Positions 12,939-23,874 of a DNA stretch of 64,000 nucleotides are shown here, in pieces (positions within the stretch are counted from its first letter, which is position 1; each line of letters begins with the position of its first letter). A model generated the notes under the pieces. The model did no database searches, was not told the origin of the DNA, and worked only from the letters and a program-made list of their open reading frames with translations. This DNA is from Ascidia mentula. Taxonomy: Eukaryota > Chordata > Ascidiacea > Phlebobranchia > Ascidiidae. The stretch spans positions 13,831,001 to 13,895,000 of the forward strand of contig OX387204.1 in the NCBI GenBank assembly GCA_947561715.1, given 5' to 3'. The translations under genes were made by a program, and so were the position numbers.

Positions 12939-13640
12939 ATTTATTAAACAAAGAAACTTTAGTACAGTACAGGCCTGCAGAAAACAATGTTTAATTCGTT
13001 TAGTTGTAAATCAGTTTGTGGGCACCGACTTGGAGCTTCTATTTTTCAGTTGGGCCTACCATGAAAATCGTTTTTCGGCTAACCAGTCAGTCAACCCAGA
13101 TTTTATTTATACATGAAGTTTAATGCTGTAGAAGTTATGGATAGGTCGTTTGGCGTTATAGTTCGGTAAAAAAAAGGGTTATTGCAACGCTTTGAAATTT
13201 TGAAATGCAAGTAAACAAGTCGATATGTATCCTACGTATATTAACCTATACGTCTGCTATGACAATCAAGATCAGAAACTGCACGATGTATTTGCGCTAA
13301 AATAACGCCCAACAATACTTCTGTTGCTCTTTGGCCACCCACACAAGAAAAAGAATCGTCATTTCATAAATGAAACATTTGTACATATCAGTCACTTTTA
13401 TGTGTGGAATACCGACAAGGCCACCCTGTTTTTCCCAAAAAGGCGCAAAATTAATGAAGCATAATTTGTTGGCGAACCGCCAGATATTATTGTTTCTAAA
13501 AGTGAAGCTGGTATCATGTTTCTATTCTGCTATCTTGGCGTTAAATTTATGAGCGACGTGGTGCTGGAAACCCGATTACAACTATGTAATTCCGACAAAT
13601 ATAGAGTGCAAAGCAAATGGGCGACTCCCTCGACTTGTAC

Positions 13641-14434
13641 AGTCCGTGGCTTGACTGGAGTGGGAGACTGCAAGGTGCATTTTGCACACAGGGCGTTATG
13701 TCAAATACATGCAGTTCACGAGGTGTTTGACGGATTTTAAGATATTCACGCAACTACAGGCGAAGGGTACGCAAAAAATTGCTCGAAGCTTTATCTTCGT
13801 ATGGATGGATTGTTGATCATAATTTGTTTTTTTAATAAATTTAGAATGCATTGACAACATTTTCATCAAGCACAATTCAGGCCTAATATCATATTACTCT
13901 CTGTTGTTGTTGTAATATGTCAAATGACGTTGAAGACTGCGAAATATTTCAAAAATTGAGCCTGAAAAAAACTGAAGTTTAACTGTGTCTCTCGCAAGGG
14001 AAATCCCCCAAAATTACTAACTTAATTTTGCAGATAATGACATCACAAAACTTAAAAGGATCTTCTAAACATGAAACATGTCACCATAAATATTGGTAGA
14101 AGACCCAAAAAGTGTTATGCTGGAAGGTAAAAATTAGGAAAATAGTTTTGATGTCATAAAATGACATATTGCATCATGACGATTTGCAAAGAAATGTAGC
14201 CTACATAATCTGTCCTAATAATTGTTATACTGTATGAATAAGGGGAAATCATGCAGGATACCCAAAAAAACATTATAATTCAACTGGATGTGTTGTTTGA
14301 AATCTGTTGTTGTTAATGTAGGCCTACACATAAGAAAAACCCTTAAACCAAAATAAACCTTGGAAGCAAAATAATCAATATTAATGGCAGTCTAGCTTGA
14401 ATCTTGGCAGTTTGCAGCAAGCATGCTTGTTTTA
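13641..14434. repeat. Dispersed repeat R, copy 3 (5' truncated)
   Basis: It matches copy 1 from AGTCCGTGGCTTGACTGG to CAAGCATGCTTG, with internal small deletions. The 5' third is missing. The break falls at GTAC, a tetranucleotide present at both ends of the lost segment in unit A. Confidence 0.75.
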
Positions 14435-14884
14435 ATCCATTGTTAACGTTGTGTTATCAGTTTTAAAGTTGGAAGTAGTAGCTTGGTGACCAATATAATT
14501 CCCACATCATGCATTGTGGACACATACCTTAAAAAGAGTATGCCAGCAAAGTATGTGTGTCCACACCAGTTCCTTAATGATAAACACTGGTATGTAGTTA
14601 CTTATGACACACTCTTGTGGTACATATCATCGCCTAACATCTAAAGGTTGTCGAACCATCAATCCAAAATTGGTTTTTATTTGTAAACAGCTGTGTCAAA
14701 CCACACACTGCCTGCAAGCGTTAATAACTCTAACACTATATATATTTGTGTCAGCCCCCTGGCTAATTACACAACATTAAACAACACCAACTACTGGCCA
14801 GGAATAATACAGCCAAAAAAACAAATTTTACGTTAGCCATACGGAATTTCGTACACAAAATGCGTTACCGTGCGTAAATTAAAT
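14435..14884. other. Intergenic sequence before the foldback element, with one hairpin
   Basis: No gene is seen. At 14515-14527 and 14551-14565 lies an imperfect inverted repeat (TGTGGACACATAC against GTATGTGTGTCCACA) with a 23-nt loop. The rest is AT-rich and featureless. Confidence 0.4.
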
Positions 14885-15109
14885 ACTACTGTCATTCTGG
14901 CAGAATCCAAAATTATTGTTTCGCAAAATGCGTTCCGCATCAATGAGCAGCAATGCACAAGAAGGTTTAACTTGTACAAAAGAGTTTATTGTTGGTATAT
15001 AACATACCAGTAAGCATTATTTTGCAAAACATTTCACTTCTTAATCATTTCGTGCCAATACCTCTGTAAAAGTCCCAAGGTTATATTCAAAATAACCTGA
15101 AATACGGAT

Positions 15110-17205
15110 CTTATTGCTCATTTTTACATTGCTGGTGACGTCACTTTCAATCAAATGCCGAACCACTTTCCGCTTCATAGGATTTTATTTAAATCTCAGT
15201 ATCTGTCAAGGATAGAGTCCAGAATAGCGTGAAAGTAATAAAAATCGGTAGAGATCCCACGTATTCCATCAGAATGACCTGAAACACCAGTGTTTTTGCG
15301 CTTTTTTGCATTGCCGGTGACGTCACATTCAATCAAGTGCCAAACCACTTTCCGCTTCATAGGATTTTATTTAAATCTCAGTATCTGTCAAGGATGGAAT
15401 GCAGAATAGCGTGAAAGTAATAAAAATCGGTAGAGATCCCACGTATTCCATCAGAATGACCTGAAACACCAGTGTTTTTGCGCTTTTTTGCATTGCCGGT
15501 GACGTCACTTTCAATCAAGTGCCAAACCACTTTCCGCTTCATAGGATTTTATTTAAATCTCAGTATCTGTCAAGGATAGAGTGCAGAATAGCGTGAAAGT
15601 AATAAAAATCGGTAGAGATCCCACGTATTCCATCAGAATGACCTGAAACACGTGTGTTTTTGCGCTTTTTTGCATTACCGGTGACGTTACATTCAATCAA
15701 GTGCCAAACCACTTTCCGCTTCATAGGATTTTTTTTAAATCTCAGTATCTGTCAAAGATAGAGTGCAGAATAGCGTAAAAGTAATAAAAATCGGTAGAGA
15801 TCCCACGTATTCCATCAGAATGACCTGAAACACGTGTGTTTTTGCGCTTTTTTGCATTGTCGGTGACGTCACATTCAATCAAGTGCCAAACCACTTTCCG
15901 CTTCATAGGATTTTTTTTAAATCTCAGTATCTGTCAAGGATAGAGTGAAGAATAGCGTGAAAGTAATAACAATTGGTAGAGATCCCACGTATTCCATCAG
16001 AATGACCTGAAACACGGGTGTTTTTGCGCTTTTTTGCATTGCCGGTGACGTCACTTTCAATCAAGTGCCAAAACACTTTCCGCTTCATAGGATTTTTTTT
16101 AAATCTCAGTATCTGTCAAGGATAAAGTGCAGAATAGCGTGAAAGTAATAAACATCGGTAGAGATCCCACGTATTCCATCAGAATGACCTGAAACACGGG
16201 TGATTTTTCTTCGCTTTTTTGCATTGCCGGTGACGTCACTTTCAATCAAGTGCCAAAACACTTTCCGCTTCATAGGATTTTTTTTAAATCTCAGTATCTG
16301 TCAAGGATAAAGTGCAGAATAGCGTGAAAGTAATAAACATCGGTAGAGATCCCACGTATTCCATCAGAATGACCTGAAACACGGGTGATTTTTTTTCGCT
16401 TTTTTGCATTGCCGGTGACGTCACATTCAATCAAGTGCCAAACCACTTTCCGCTTCATAGGATTTTTTCTAAATCTCAGTATCTGTCAAGGATAAAGTGC
16501 AGAATAGCGTGAAAGTAATAACAATTGGTAGAGATCCCACGTATTCCATCAGAATGACCTGAAACACGGGTGTTTTTGCGCTTTTTTGCATTGCCGGTGA
16601 CGTCACTTTCAATCAAGTGCCAAAACACTTTCCGCTTCATAGGATTTTTTTTAAATCTCAGTATCTGTCAAGGATAAAGTGCAGAATAGCGTGAAAGTAA
16701 TAAACATCGGTAGAGATCCCACGTATTCCATCAGAATGACCTGAAACACCAGTGTTTTTGCGCTTTTTTGCATTGCCGGTGACGTCACATTCAATCAAGT
16801 GCCAAACCACTTTCCGCTTCATAGGATTTTTTTTAAATCTCAGTATCTGTCAAGGATAGAGTGAAGAATAGCGTAAAAGTAATAAAAATCGGTAGAGATC
16901 TCACGTATTCCATCAGAATAACCTGAAACACGTGTGTTTTTGCGCTTTTTTGCATTGCCGGTGACGTCACTTTCAATTAAGTGCCAAACCACTTTCCGCT
17001 TCATAGGATTTTTTTTAAATCTCAGTATCTGTCAAGGATGGAGTGCAGAATAGCGTGAAAGTAATAAAAATCGGTAGAGATCCCACGTATTCCATCAGAA
17101 TGACCTAAAACACGTGTGTTTTTTCGCTTTTTTGCATTGCCGGTGACGTCACTTTCAATCAAGTGCCAAACCACTTTCCGCTTCATAGGATTTTTTTAAA
17201 TCTCT
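15110..17205 (+). repeat. Left satellite array: 12 units of 182-185 bp
   Basis: CGCTTCATAGGATT recurs at 15171, 15353, 15535, 15717, 15899, 16081, 16266, 16451, 16633, 16815, 16997 and 17179. Spacing is 182 bp except for two 185-bp steps. Each unit holds GGTGACGTCAC (one unit has a single change), CCACTTTCCG, TCAGTATCTGTCAA and TCGGTAGAGATC. The CACNNGTG position varies among units: CACGTG, CACCAGTG or CACGGGTG. Confidence 0.95.
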
Positions 17206-17756
17206 ATATTTGTCCAGAATTTATGTCGTCGCAAAATCTAATGGAGTGGCACACTCGATTTTTCACACAATCTCATACATTTTCCCTTCTAATCACAATG
17301 TGTCACACTTATAAACTTGCAAAGAACGTTTTATTGTGCAATATGCGTCCAATTCTTTTTCCTTCTTTTTGTAGTGAATACAAATGACCGTAAAGGTAAT
17401 GCTTGTTAAAATAAATATTTTGATTTAACATTTTCAAATGAAATGATATTTACTCTTAAAAAATGTTAAATTTGTGCATGATGTTGATGTATCACAGGTG
17501 AAAGTCGTCTTTGCTTGTTACACAAACATATAAGAAACACAATTTTCATGGTGGCCACTAAATCTAAGAAACAAATTGGGTAAACAGGCACAATTAAAGA
17601 AAAACATTGCCCACTTTTTTTCGGACAGTTTTAGATTATCAGGAGTTTTGATAACTGCCACATCTTTGACAATTGAGTTCATGAACATTTCTGCATCATC
17701 TGTGGTTAGTACCTACTGGTAACAGGATCAAAGATTGCTGAAATTTTCATGAGTCG

Positions 17757-18810
17757 GAAACGTTCGCTATTACTGTACATGCACCTTAATAGGATACATT
17801 TTATGGCCAACCGTGTAATAAGTCAAACTCATGTACGCGTACTTAATTAACGAACATGCAACTTATTAACGTAACTAATTAACGTGCGCGCATGTTAAGT
17901 TGGCCGATAGTGTCATAATTCTATGTAAAATTACATGTACTGTCATCAGCTTATGGGCGTCGATATGCTCTTGTTTTCTGCACCTTTGCAAATATCACTC
18001 ATGTATTCATCTAGTGGCAGGTAGCGTCAGATCTATGTCAAATCCTCAAATGTTATCGCAACTGCTTAAAAATCTAAGTGTTTCATCACAGGCCCAAATA
18101 TACCATGGCCCCGCACAAATTTGTAAGTACCGGAAATGTATTTTTCACATATTTATCCTTTGTCAAATTTGTCCTCTTTTTCCAGAATTAAACATTTGAA
18201 CAGCGAAATTGCGCTGTATTCTCAGCTAACCTTGTACTTTTACGTACGCATATGTCTTTACAAATTATTTTGATTTTAAGTTATAGTAAACATGTACATA
18301 CTTTGTTTTAATGCGCATGGGCTGCCCACATTCAAAAGAATTTTACAGCGCTTGCAATGCCACACAATAATTTTACAAAGTTTGCATCTTTACGTCGCAA
18401 TTTAATCGTGTTAAGCTTGCCAAAAAGCAGAGTTGATTGCAGTAAAACCTCACGTTTTAGGTTCTCTTTGGGGTTGCGATACATCAAAGTAAACGGTGCG
18501 AACCACAGATATCCACAAGATGGATACATGAGTGATATTTGCAAAGTAAAAGCAGAAAACAAGGGCATATCGACTCCCATAAGCTTTGACTTGAAGCTAA
18601 CTATTTGTTGTTTGAAATGAAAATATACGACGATAGTACAAGTAATTTTACCTAAGATTATGACACTGTCGGCCAACTTAACATGTTACTAAGTTACAAG
18701 CACCTTAATAAGTTGCATGTTCGTTAACTAGGTACGCGTACATCAGTTTGACTTATGACGCGGTTGGCCATGAAATATATCCTGTTAAGGTACATGTACA
18801 CTAATATCGA
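17757..18810. mobile_element. Nested inverted-repeat element inside the foldback core
   Basis: Sequence at about 17757-18100 returns inverted at about 18470-18810. Shared blocks include CATGTTAAGTTGGCCGA plus TGTCATAAT, CTTATTAACG-type strings, GTACGCGTAC and ATGTACATG-rich runs. Identity between the arms looks about 75-80 percent. It is probably an older foldback or MITE that was carried in or inserted into the core. Confidence 0.65.
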
Positions 18811-18879
18811 ACGTGTTGCTTACTAACGCGCGCGTGCCTTATTATTCCACATGATGTCGCTCTTATTTGGAATTTGACA

Positions 18880-19035
18880 CTGTTGGCCAGGCTTTAGATA
18901 TCGCGCACGTTCATTATTACGACACACGCACGTTATCTAAGGTACGCGTACAATATGGCGAATTATGACACCGATGTCCCAAACAACATAACGAACGTGC
19001 TCGTTATTTCAAGCCTGGCCAACAGTATGTCCAAA
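18880..19035. mobile_element. Small MITE-like element in the foldback core
   Basis: The ends are inverted: GACACTGTTGGCCAGGCTT near 18885 and AAGCCTGGCCAACAGT near 19010. The terminal GACACTGTTGGCCA resembles the arm motif of the neighbouring nested element, suggesting one family. Confidence 0.55.
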
Positions 19036-19912
19036 ACAACATAATATACGTTTAGGGTTTGAATGTGAAGTTGCAACTTGTCACGATGATTATGCTGGCT
19101 AATTGCCTTTGAATTGTCGTTTACCAGTGCACTTGGCTAAGATGCAGGCAGTTGGGTATAATTGTTTATTGATGAAATGTAACTAAATAGCATAAAATAA
19201 AATGGAATATATTTAGAATCAAATAGAACGGTCAGAAAGGGCGAAAAGCGTTACCGTATAAACATATAGTCTCGTGATATGCGATATTGTGAGAGAAAGA
19301 CAGTGCTGGGCTCGTAAATAAAATTTGGGAAAGAAAGCCCCAGCCCATTACGTAGGGTGAAGTATCCCTGTCACAAACAAACTCCCCTAACGATGGAAAG
19401 CGATGACAAATTTTTTATCAATACAGCTTCCAGTTCTGACATTGTCCCAAATGCGGCTTGGTGAGTGTCAATGCAAATTCTTATCAACGCGATTGCGAGT
19501 ACATTTTCACCCATATGTCAAAGGCGGTTTGCATCACACGATCGCAATTTAAATCGAATGACGCTACAAAGTACTTAATCCTGATATTGGGATGTACTTC
19601 AATATGTAAAAAAAAATGTTTGAAAAATAATGTATGTTCACAGTACGTTTTACACGCAAAATTGACGATAAAGGTGTGCGCAATGCTAATAATAGGCCTA
19701 ATGGCGACCATGCACATTCGCAATACAAAAAGGAAAACAAACGAGAGAAAAAATCATTTGTTCAAACCTTACTGGATGATGGAACCAAGCTACCCTGGCA
19801 GGCTGTCGACCGATTACCGTATCTATAGTGCTGAGTAAAAGGTTTGATACTTCCTGGACCTATTTTCAAATGTTTATCACATTGCTTATATGTGTTTTGC
19901 ATTCCACGGAAA

Positions 19913-19939
19913 CTGATGACGCCCTTTACAAGGCGAAAC
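19913..19939 (+). other. Hammerhead-like hairpin motif
   Basis: CTGATGA is followed by GCC, an 8-nt loop, GGC and GAAAC. This is the order of conserved elements in the hammerhead ribozyme core with a 3-bp stem II, but an extra C sits after CTGATGA. Flanking helices I and III were not evident, so activity is not claimed. Confidence 0.35.
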
Positions 19940-20528
19940 ATAAATCTAAGCAACCTTCGTATTAAAAGGAAGTCAACATAAATGGTTACATGTACATATT
20001 CGCAAGGGTTAGGCGTGTTTATGAAAAGACTAACAAACGCGTTTGGTATGTGTATCAACATACTTTATAAAGCGACGTAAACCGAAATTAAACATGCACA
20101 ATATCGAATCAAGTCAACCAGCATGGGCAATTGGCATATTTAATCAAGAAGTGTTGCAAAGGATGTTAATGTCGGTATGGAAGTAAGGTTAGAATCCGAC
20201 GATTTCGCCACTACCATTCGTCAATACAAACTCCCAATCGGATAATATTAAGCACCTCAAAGGCTATCGCATAACGAGACAGGATCGTCACAATGAGAAA
20301 ACCCTCATTTGGCAGCTATGGTATTTATAGCATGCAATGTAAACATTTCTGTGTTGTTTGATTACAATGGTGGATATCGTAAATGCAAATTTTGCCAGGC
20401 AATTTGTGCACGAAACACTGCATAGGCCAAAATCTGACTTCTCTAATCGTTTCGATCATGTACAGCTCATCTGGTGGAGCGTTGGGCCTCATTAAAAATC
20501 GCAAAAAAGTTGAAAAGCCCTGGTTTGA

Positions 20529-23230
20529 AGTCATTCTGATGGAAAACGTGGGATCTCTACCGATTTTTATTACTTTCACGCTATTCTTCACTCTATCCTT
20601 GACAGATACTGAGATTTAAATAAAATCCTATGAAGCGGAAAGTGGTTTGGCACTTGATTGAAAGTGACGTCACCAGCAATGCAAAAAAGCGCAAAAACAC
20701 ACGTGTTTTAGGTCATTCTGATGGAATACGTGGGATCTCTACCGATTTTTATTACTTTCACGCTATTCTTCACTCTATCCTTGACAGATACTGAGATTTA
20801 AATAAAATCCTATGAAGCGGAAAGTGGTTTAGCACTTGATTGAAAGTGACGTCACCAGCAATGCAAAAAAGCGCAAAAACACACGTGTTTTAGGTCATTC
20901 TGATGGAATACGTGGGATCTCTACCGATTTTTATTACTTTCACGCTATTCTGCACTCCATCCTTGACAGATACTGAGATTTAAATAAAATCCTATGAAGC
21001 GGAAAGTGGTTTGGCACTTGATTGAATGTGACGTCACCGGCAATGCAAAAAAGCGCAAAAACACTGGTGTTTCAGGTCATTCTGATGGACTACGTGGGAT
21101 CTCTACCGATTTTTATTACTTTCACGCTATTCTGGACTCTATCCTTGACAGATACTGAGATTTAAATAAAATCCTATGAAGCGGAAAGTGGTTTGGCACT
21201 TGATTGAAAGTGACGTCACCAGCAATGCAAAAAAGCGCAAAAACACACGTGTTTTAGGTCATTCTGATGGAATACGTGCGATCTCTACCGATTTTTGTTA
21301 CTTTCACGCTATTCTGCACTCTATCCTTGACAGATACTGAGATTTTAAAAAAATCCTATGAAGCGGAAAGTGGTTTGGCACTTGATTGAAAGTGACGTCA
21401 CCGGCAATGCAAAAAAGCGAAAAAACACTGGTGTTTCAGGTCATTCTGATGGAATACGTGGGATCTCTACCGATTTTTATTACTTTCACGCTATTCTGCA
21501 CTCTATCCTTGACAGATACTGAGATTTAAATAAAATCCTATGAAGCGGAAAGTGGTTTGGCACTTGATTGAAAGTGACGTCACCAGCAATGCAAAAAAGC
21601 GCAAAAACACACGTGTTTTAGGTCATTCTGATGGAATACGTGGGATCTCTACCGATTTTTATTACTTTCACGCTATTCTTCACTCTATCCTTGACAGATA
21701 CTGAGATTTAAAAAAAATCCTATGAAGCGGAAAGTGGTTTGGCACTTGATTGAATGTGACGTCACCGGCAATGCAAAAAAGCGCAAAAACACTGGTGTTT
21801 CAGGTCATTCTGATGGAATACGTGGGATCTCTACCGATTTTTATTACTTTCACGCTATTCTGCACTCCATCCTTGACAGATACTGAGATTTAAATAAAAT
21901 CCTATGAAGCGGAAAGTGGTTTGGCACTTGATTGAATGTGACGTCACCGGCAATGCAAAAAAGCGCAAAAACACACGTGTTTTAGGTCATTCTGATGGAA
22001 TACGTGGGATCTCTACCGATTTTTATTACTTTCACGCTATTCTGCACTTTATCCTTGACAGATACTGAGATTTAAATAAAATCCTATGAAGCGGAAAGTG
22101 GTTTGGCACTTGATTGAAAGTGACGTCACCGGCAATGCAAAAAAGCGCAAAAACACACGTGTTTTAGGTCATTCTGATGGAATACGTGGGATCTCTACCG
22201 ATTTTTATTACTTTCACGCTATTCTGCACTCTATCCTTGACAGATACTGAGATTTAAATAAAATCCTATGAAGCGGAAAGTGGTTTGGCACTTGATTGAA
22301 AGTGACGTCACCGGCAATGCAAAAAAGCGCAAAAACACTGGTGTTTCAGGTCATTCTGATGGAATACGTGGGATCTCTACCGATTTTTATTACTTTCACG
22401 CTATTCTGCACTCCATCCTTGACAGATACTGAGATTTGAATAAAATCCTATGAAGCGGAAAGTGGTTTGGCACTTGATTGAATGTGACGTCACCGGCAAT
22501 GCAAAAAAGCGCAAAAACACACGTGTTTTAGGTCATTCTGATGGAATACGTGGGATCTCTACCAATTTTTGTTACTTTCACGCTATTCTGCACTTTATCC
22601 TTGACAGATACTGAGATTTAAATAAAATCCTATGAAGCGGAAAGTGGTTTGGCACTTGATTGAATGTGACGTCACCAGCAATGCAAAAAAGCGCAAAAAC
22701 ACACGTGTTTTAGGTCATTCTGATGGAATACGTGGGATCTCTACCGATTTTTGTTACTTTCACGCTATTCTGCACTCTATCCTTGACAGATACTAAGATT
22801 TAAAAAAAATCCTATGAAGCGGAAAGTGGTTTGGCACTTGATTGAAAGTGACGTCACCGGCAATGCAAAAAAGCGCAAAAACACTGGTGTTTCAGGTCAT
22901 TCTGATGGAATACGTGGGATCTCTACCGATTTTTATTACTTTCACGCTATTCTGCACTCCATCCTTGACAGATACTGAGATTTAAATAAAATCCTATGAA
23001 GCGGAAAGTGGTTTGGCACTTGATTGAATGTGACGTCACCAGCAATGCAAAAAAGCGCAAAAACACTGGTGTTTCAGGTCATTCTGATGGAATACGTGGG
23101 ATCTCTACCGATTTTTATTACTTTCACGCTATTCTGGACTCTATCCTTGACAGATACTGAGATTTAAATAAAATCCTATGAAGCGGAAAGTGGTTCAGCA
23201 TTTGATTGAATGTGACGTCACCGGCAATGC
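20529..23230 (-). repeat. Right satellite array: 15 inverted units of 182 bp
   Basis: TGAAGCGGAAAGTGG recurs every 182 bp exactly at 20631, 20813, 20995, 21177, 21359, 21541, 21723, 21905, 22087, 22269, 22451, 22633, 22815, 22997 and 23179. It is the reverse complement of the left array unit. Every unit carries TGACGTCA. Two subtypes (CACGTG and CACTGGTG) are interleaved. The CACGGGTG subtype of the left arm is absent, so the arms were homogenised separately. Confidence 0.95.
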
Positions 23231-23594
23231 AAAAATAAGCAAAAAGATCCGTATTTCAGGTTATTTTGAATATAAACTTGGGACTTCTACAGAGGTATTG
23301 GTACGAAATGATTAAGAAGTGAAATATTTTGCAAAATAATGCTTACTGGTATGATATATACCAACAATAAACTCTTTTGTACAAGTTAAACCTTCTTGTG
23401 CAATGCTGCTCATTGATGCGGAACGCATTTTGCGAAACAATAATTTTGGATTCTGCCAGAATGACAATAGTAATTAAATGCATGCGAAAACAGCCCCACA
23501 TTTTATGCTTGGCTGAGCATGTAAAAAAGGCACTTATTTCTGCAACAAAACCTCAGATTTCTGTAATTGTATCAGTGCGAATTTATTGGCGAGT

Positions 23595-23770
23595 GAATTA
23601 TTTTGCAAAATTTTCCAACCAGGTGTAATATATTATAAACCCAGCAAACATTCGATTGTATTAGTTATACTGTAGGGTATAGTTTGGTTAAACCTTCTTG
23701 TGAAATGCTACTCAATAAAGCGGAACACATTTTATGAAAAAAAATTTGATTCTTTCAGATTGATGTTTGT
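23595..23770 (+). repeat. Older diverged copy of the foldback element terminus
   Basis: Blocks such as TTAAACCTTCTTGTG, AATGCTACTCAATAAAGCGG and ATTATTTTGCAAAAT repeat, in the same orientation and order, the unique right end at about 23320-23470. They show roughly 25 percent change. The younger element therefore sits next to, or within, an older relative. Confidence 0.6.
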
Positions 23771-23874
23771 TTTGGTTAGTGGGTCGGTTTTAGTAAAAGA
23801 TTACTCTATCAGTTTAAGTTTGAGATCACTGGACTAGAAACTGTCTTAGGCATATACGTTATACAAATAAAATC

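Larger units (their letters stand above)
10350..14434. repeat. Segmental duplication unit B (METTL27-like copy B)
   Basis: This is a direct repeat of unit A, beginning at the same TCTTCTACATAC point (4481 and 10351). Unit B carries about 260 bp near 10533-10792 that unit A lacks. It lacks the intron insertion of unit A. At 13640 it jumps from the CGACTTGTAC match straight into repeat R, having lost about 550 bp relative to unit A. Confidence 0.9.
17206..20528. other. Centre of the foldback element, no long coding region
   Basis: This 3.3 kb AT-rich core lies between the two arrays. It holds a nested inverted repeat (17757-18810) and a MITE-like piece (18880-19035). The longest open frames (about 100-126 codons at 19458-19838 and 18332-18676 minus) resemble no transposase. 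Confidence 0.6.
14885..23471. mobile_element. Giant foldback transposable element with satellite arms
   Basis: The left end is ACTACTGTCATTCTGG and the right end is its complement (CCAGAATGACAATAGT). The exact 8-bp direct repeat AATTAAAT lies outside both ends (14877-14884 and 23472-23479). About 220 bp of unique inverted sequence comes first on each side. Then follow tandem arrays in opposite orientation (about 15110-17205 and 20529-23230) and a 3.3 kb centre. This is the anatomy of foldback DNA transposons (for example Drosophila FB or Galileo and sea urchin TU). No transposase can be read in the centre, so this copy is non-autonomous. The superfamily cannot be named. An 8-bp duplication is used by hAT and P elements, and the TTAA inside the duplication leaves piggyBac-like insertion as an alternative. 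Confidence 0.88.

Noticed and set aside
19458-19838. 126-codon frame in the foldback core as a transposase remnant
   Set aside because: No DDE-type, BED-finger or P-element-like motif. Composition matches the surrounding non-coding DNA.
14885-23471. CRISPR-like or centromeric satellite interpretation of the 182-bp arrays
   Set aside because: Units are contiguous without spacers, the arrays are inverted copies within one bounded structure, and there is a target duplication. A transposon explains all of this.
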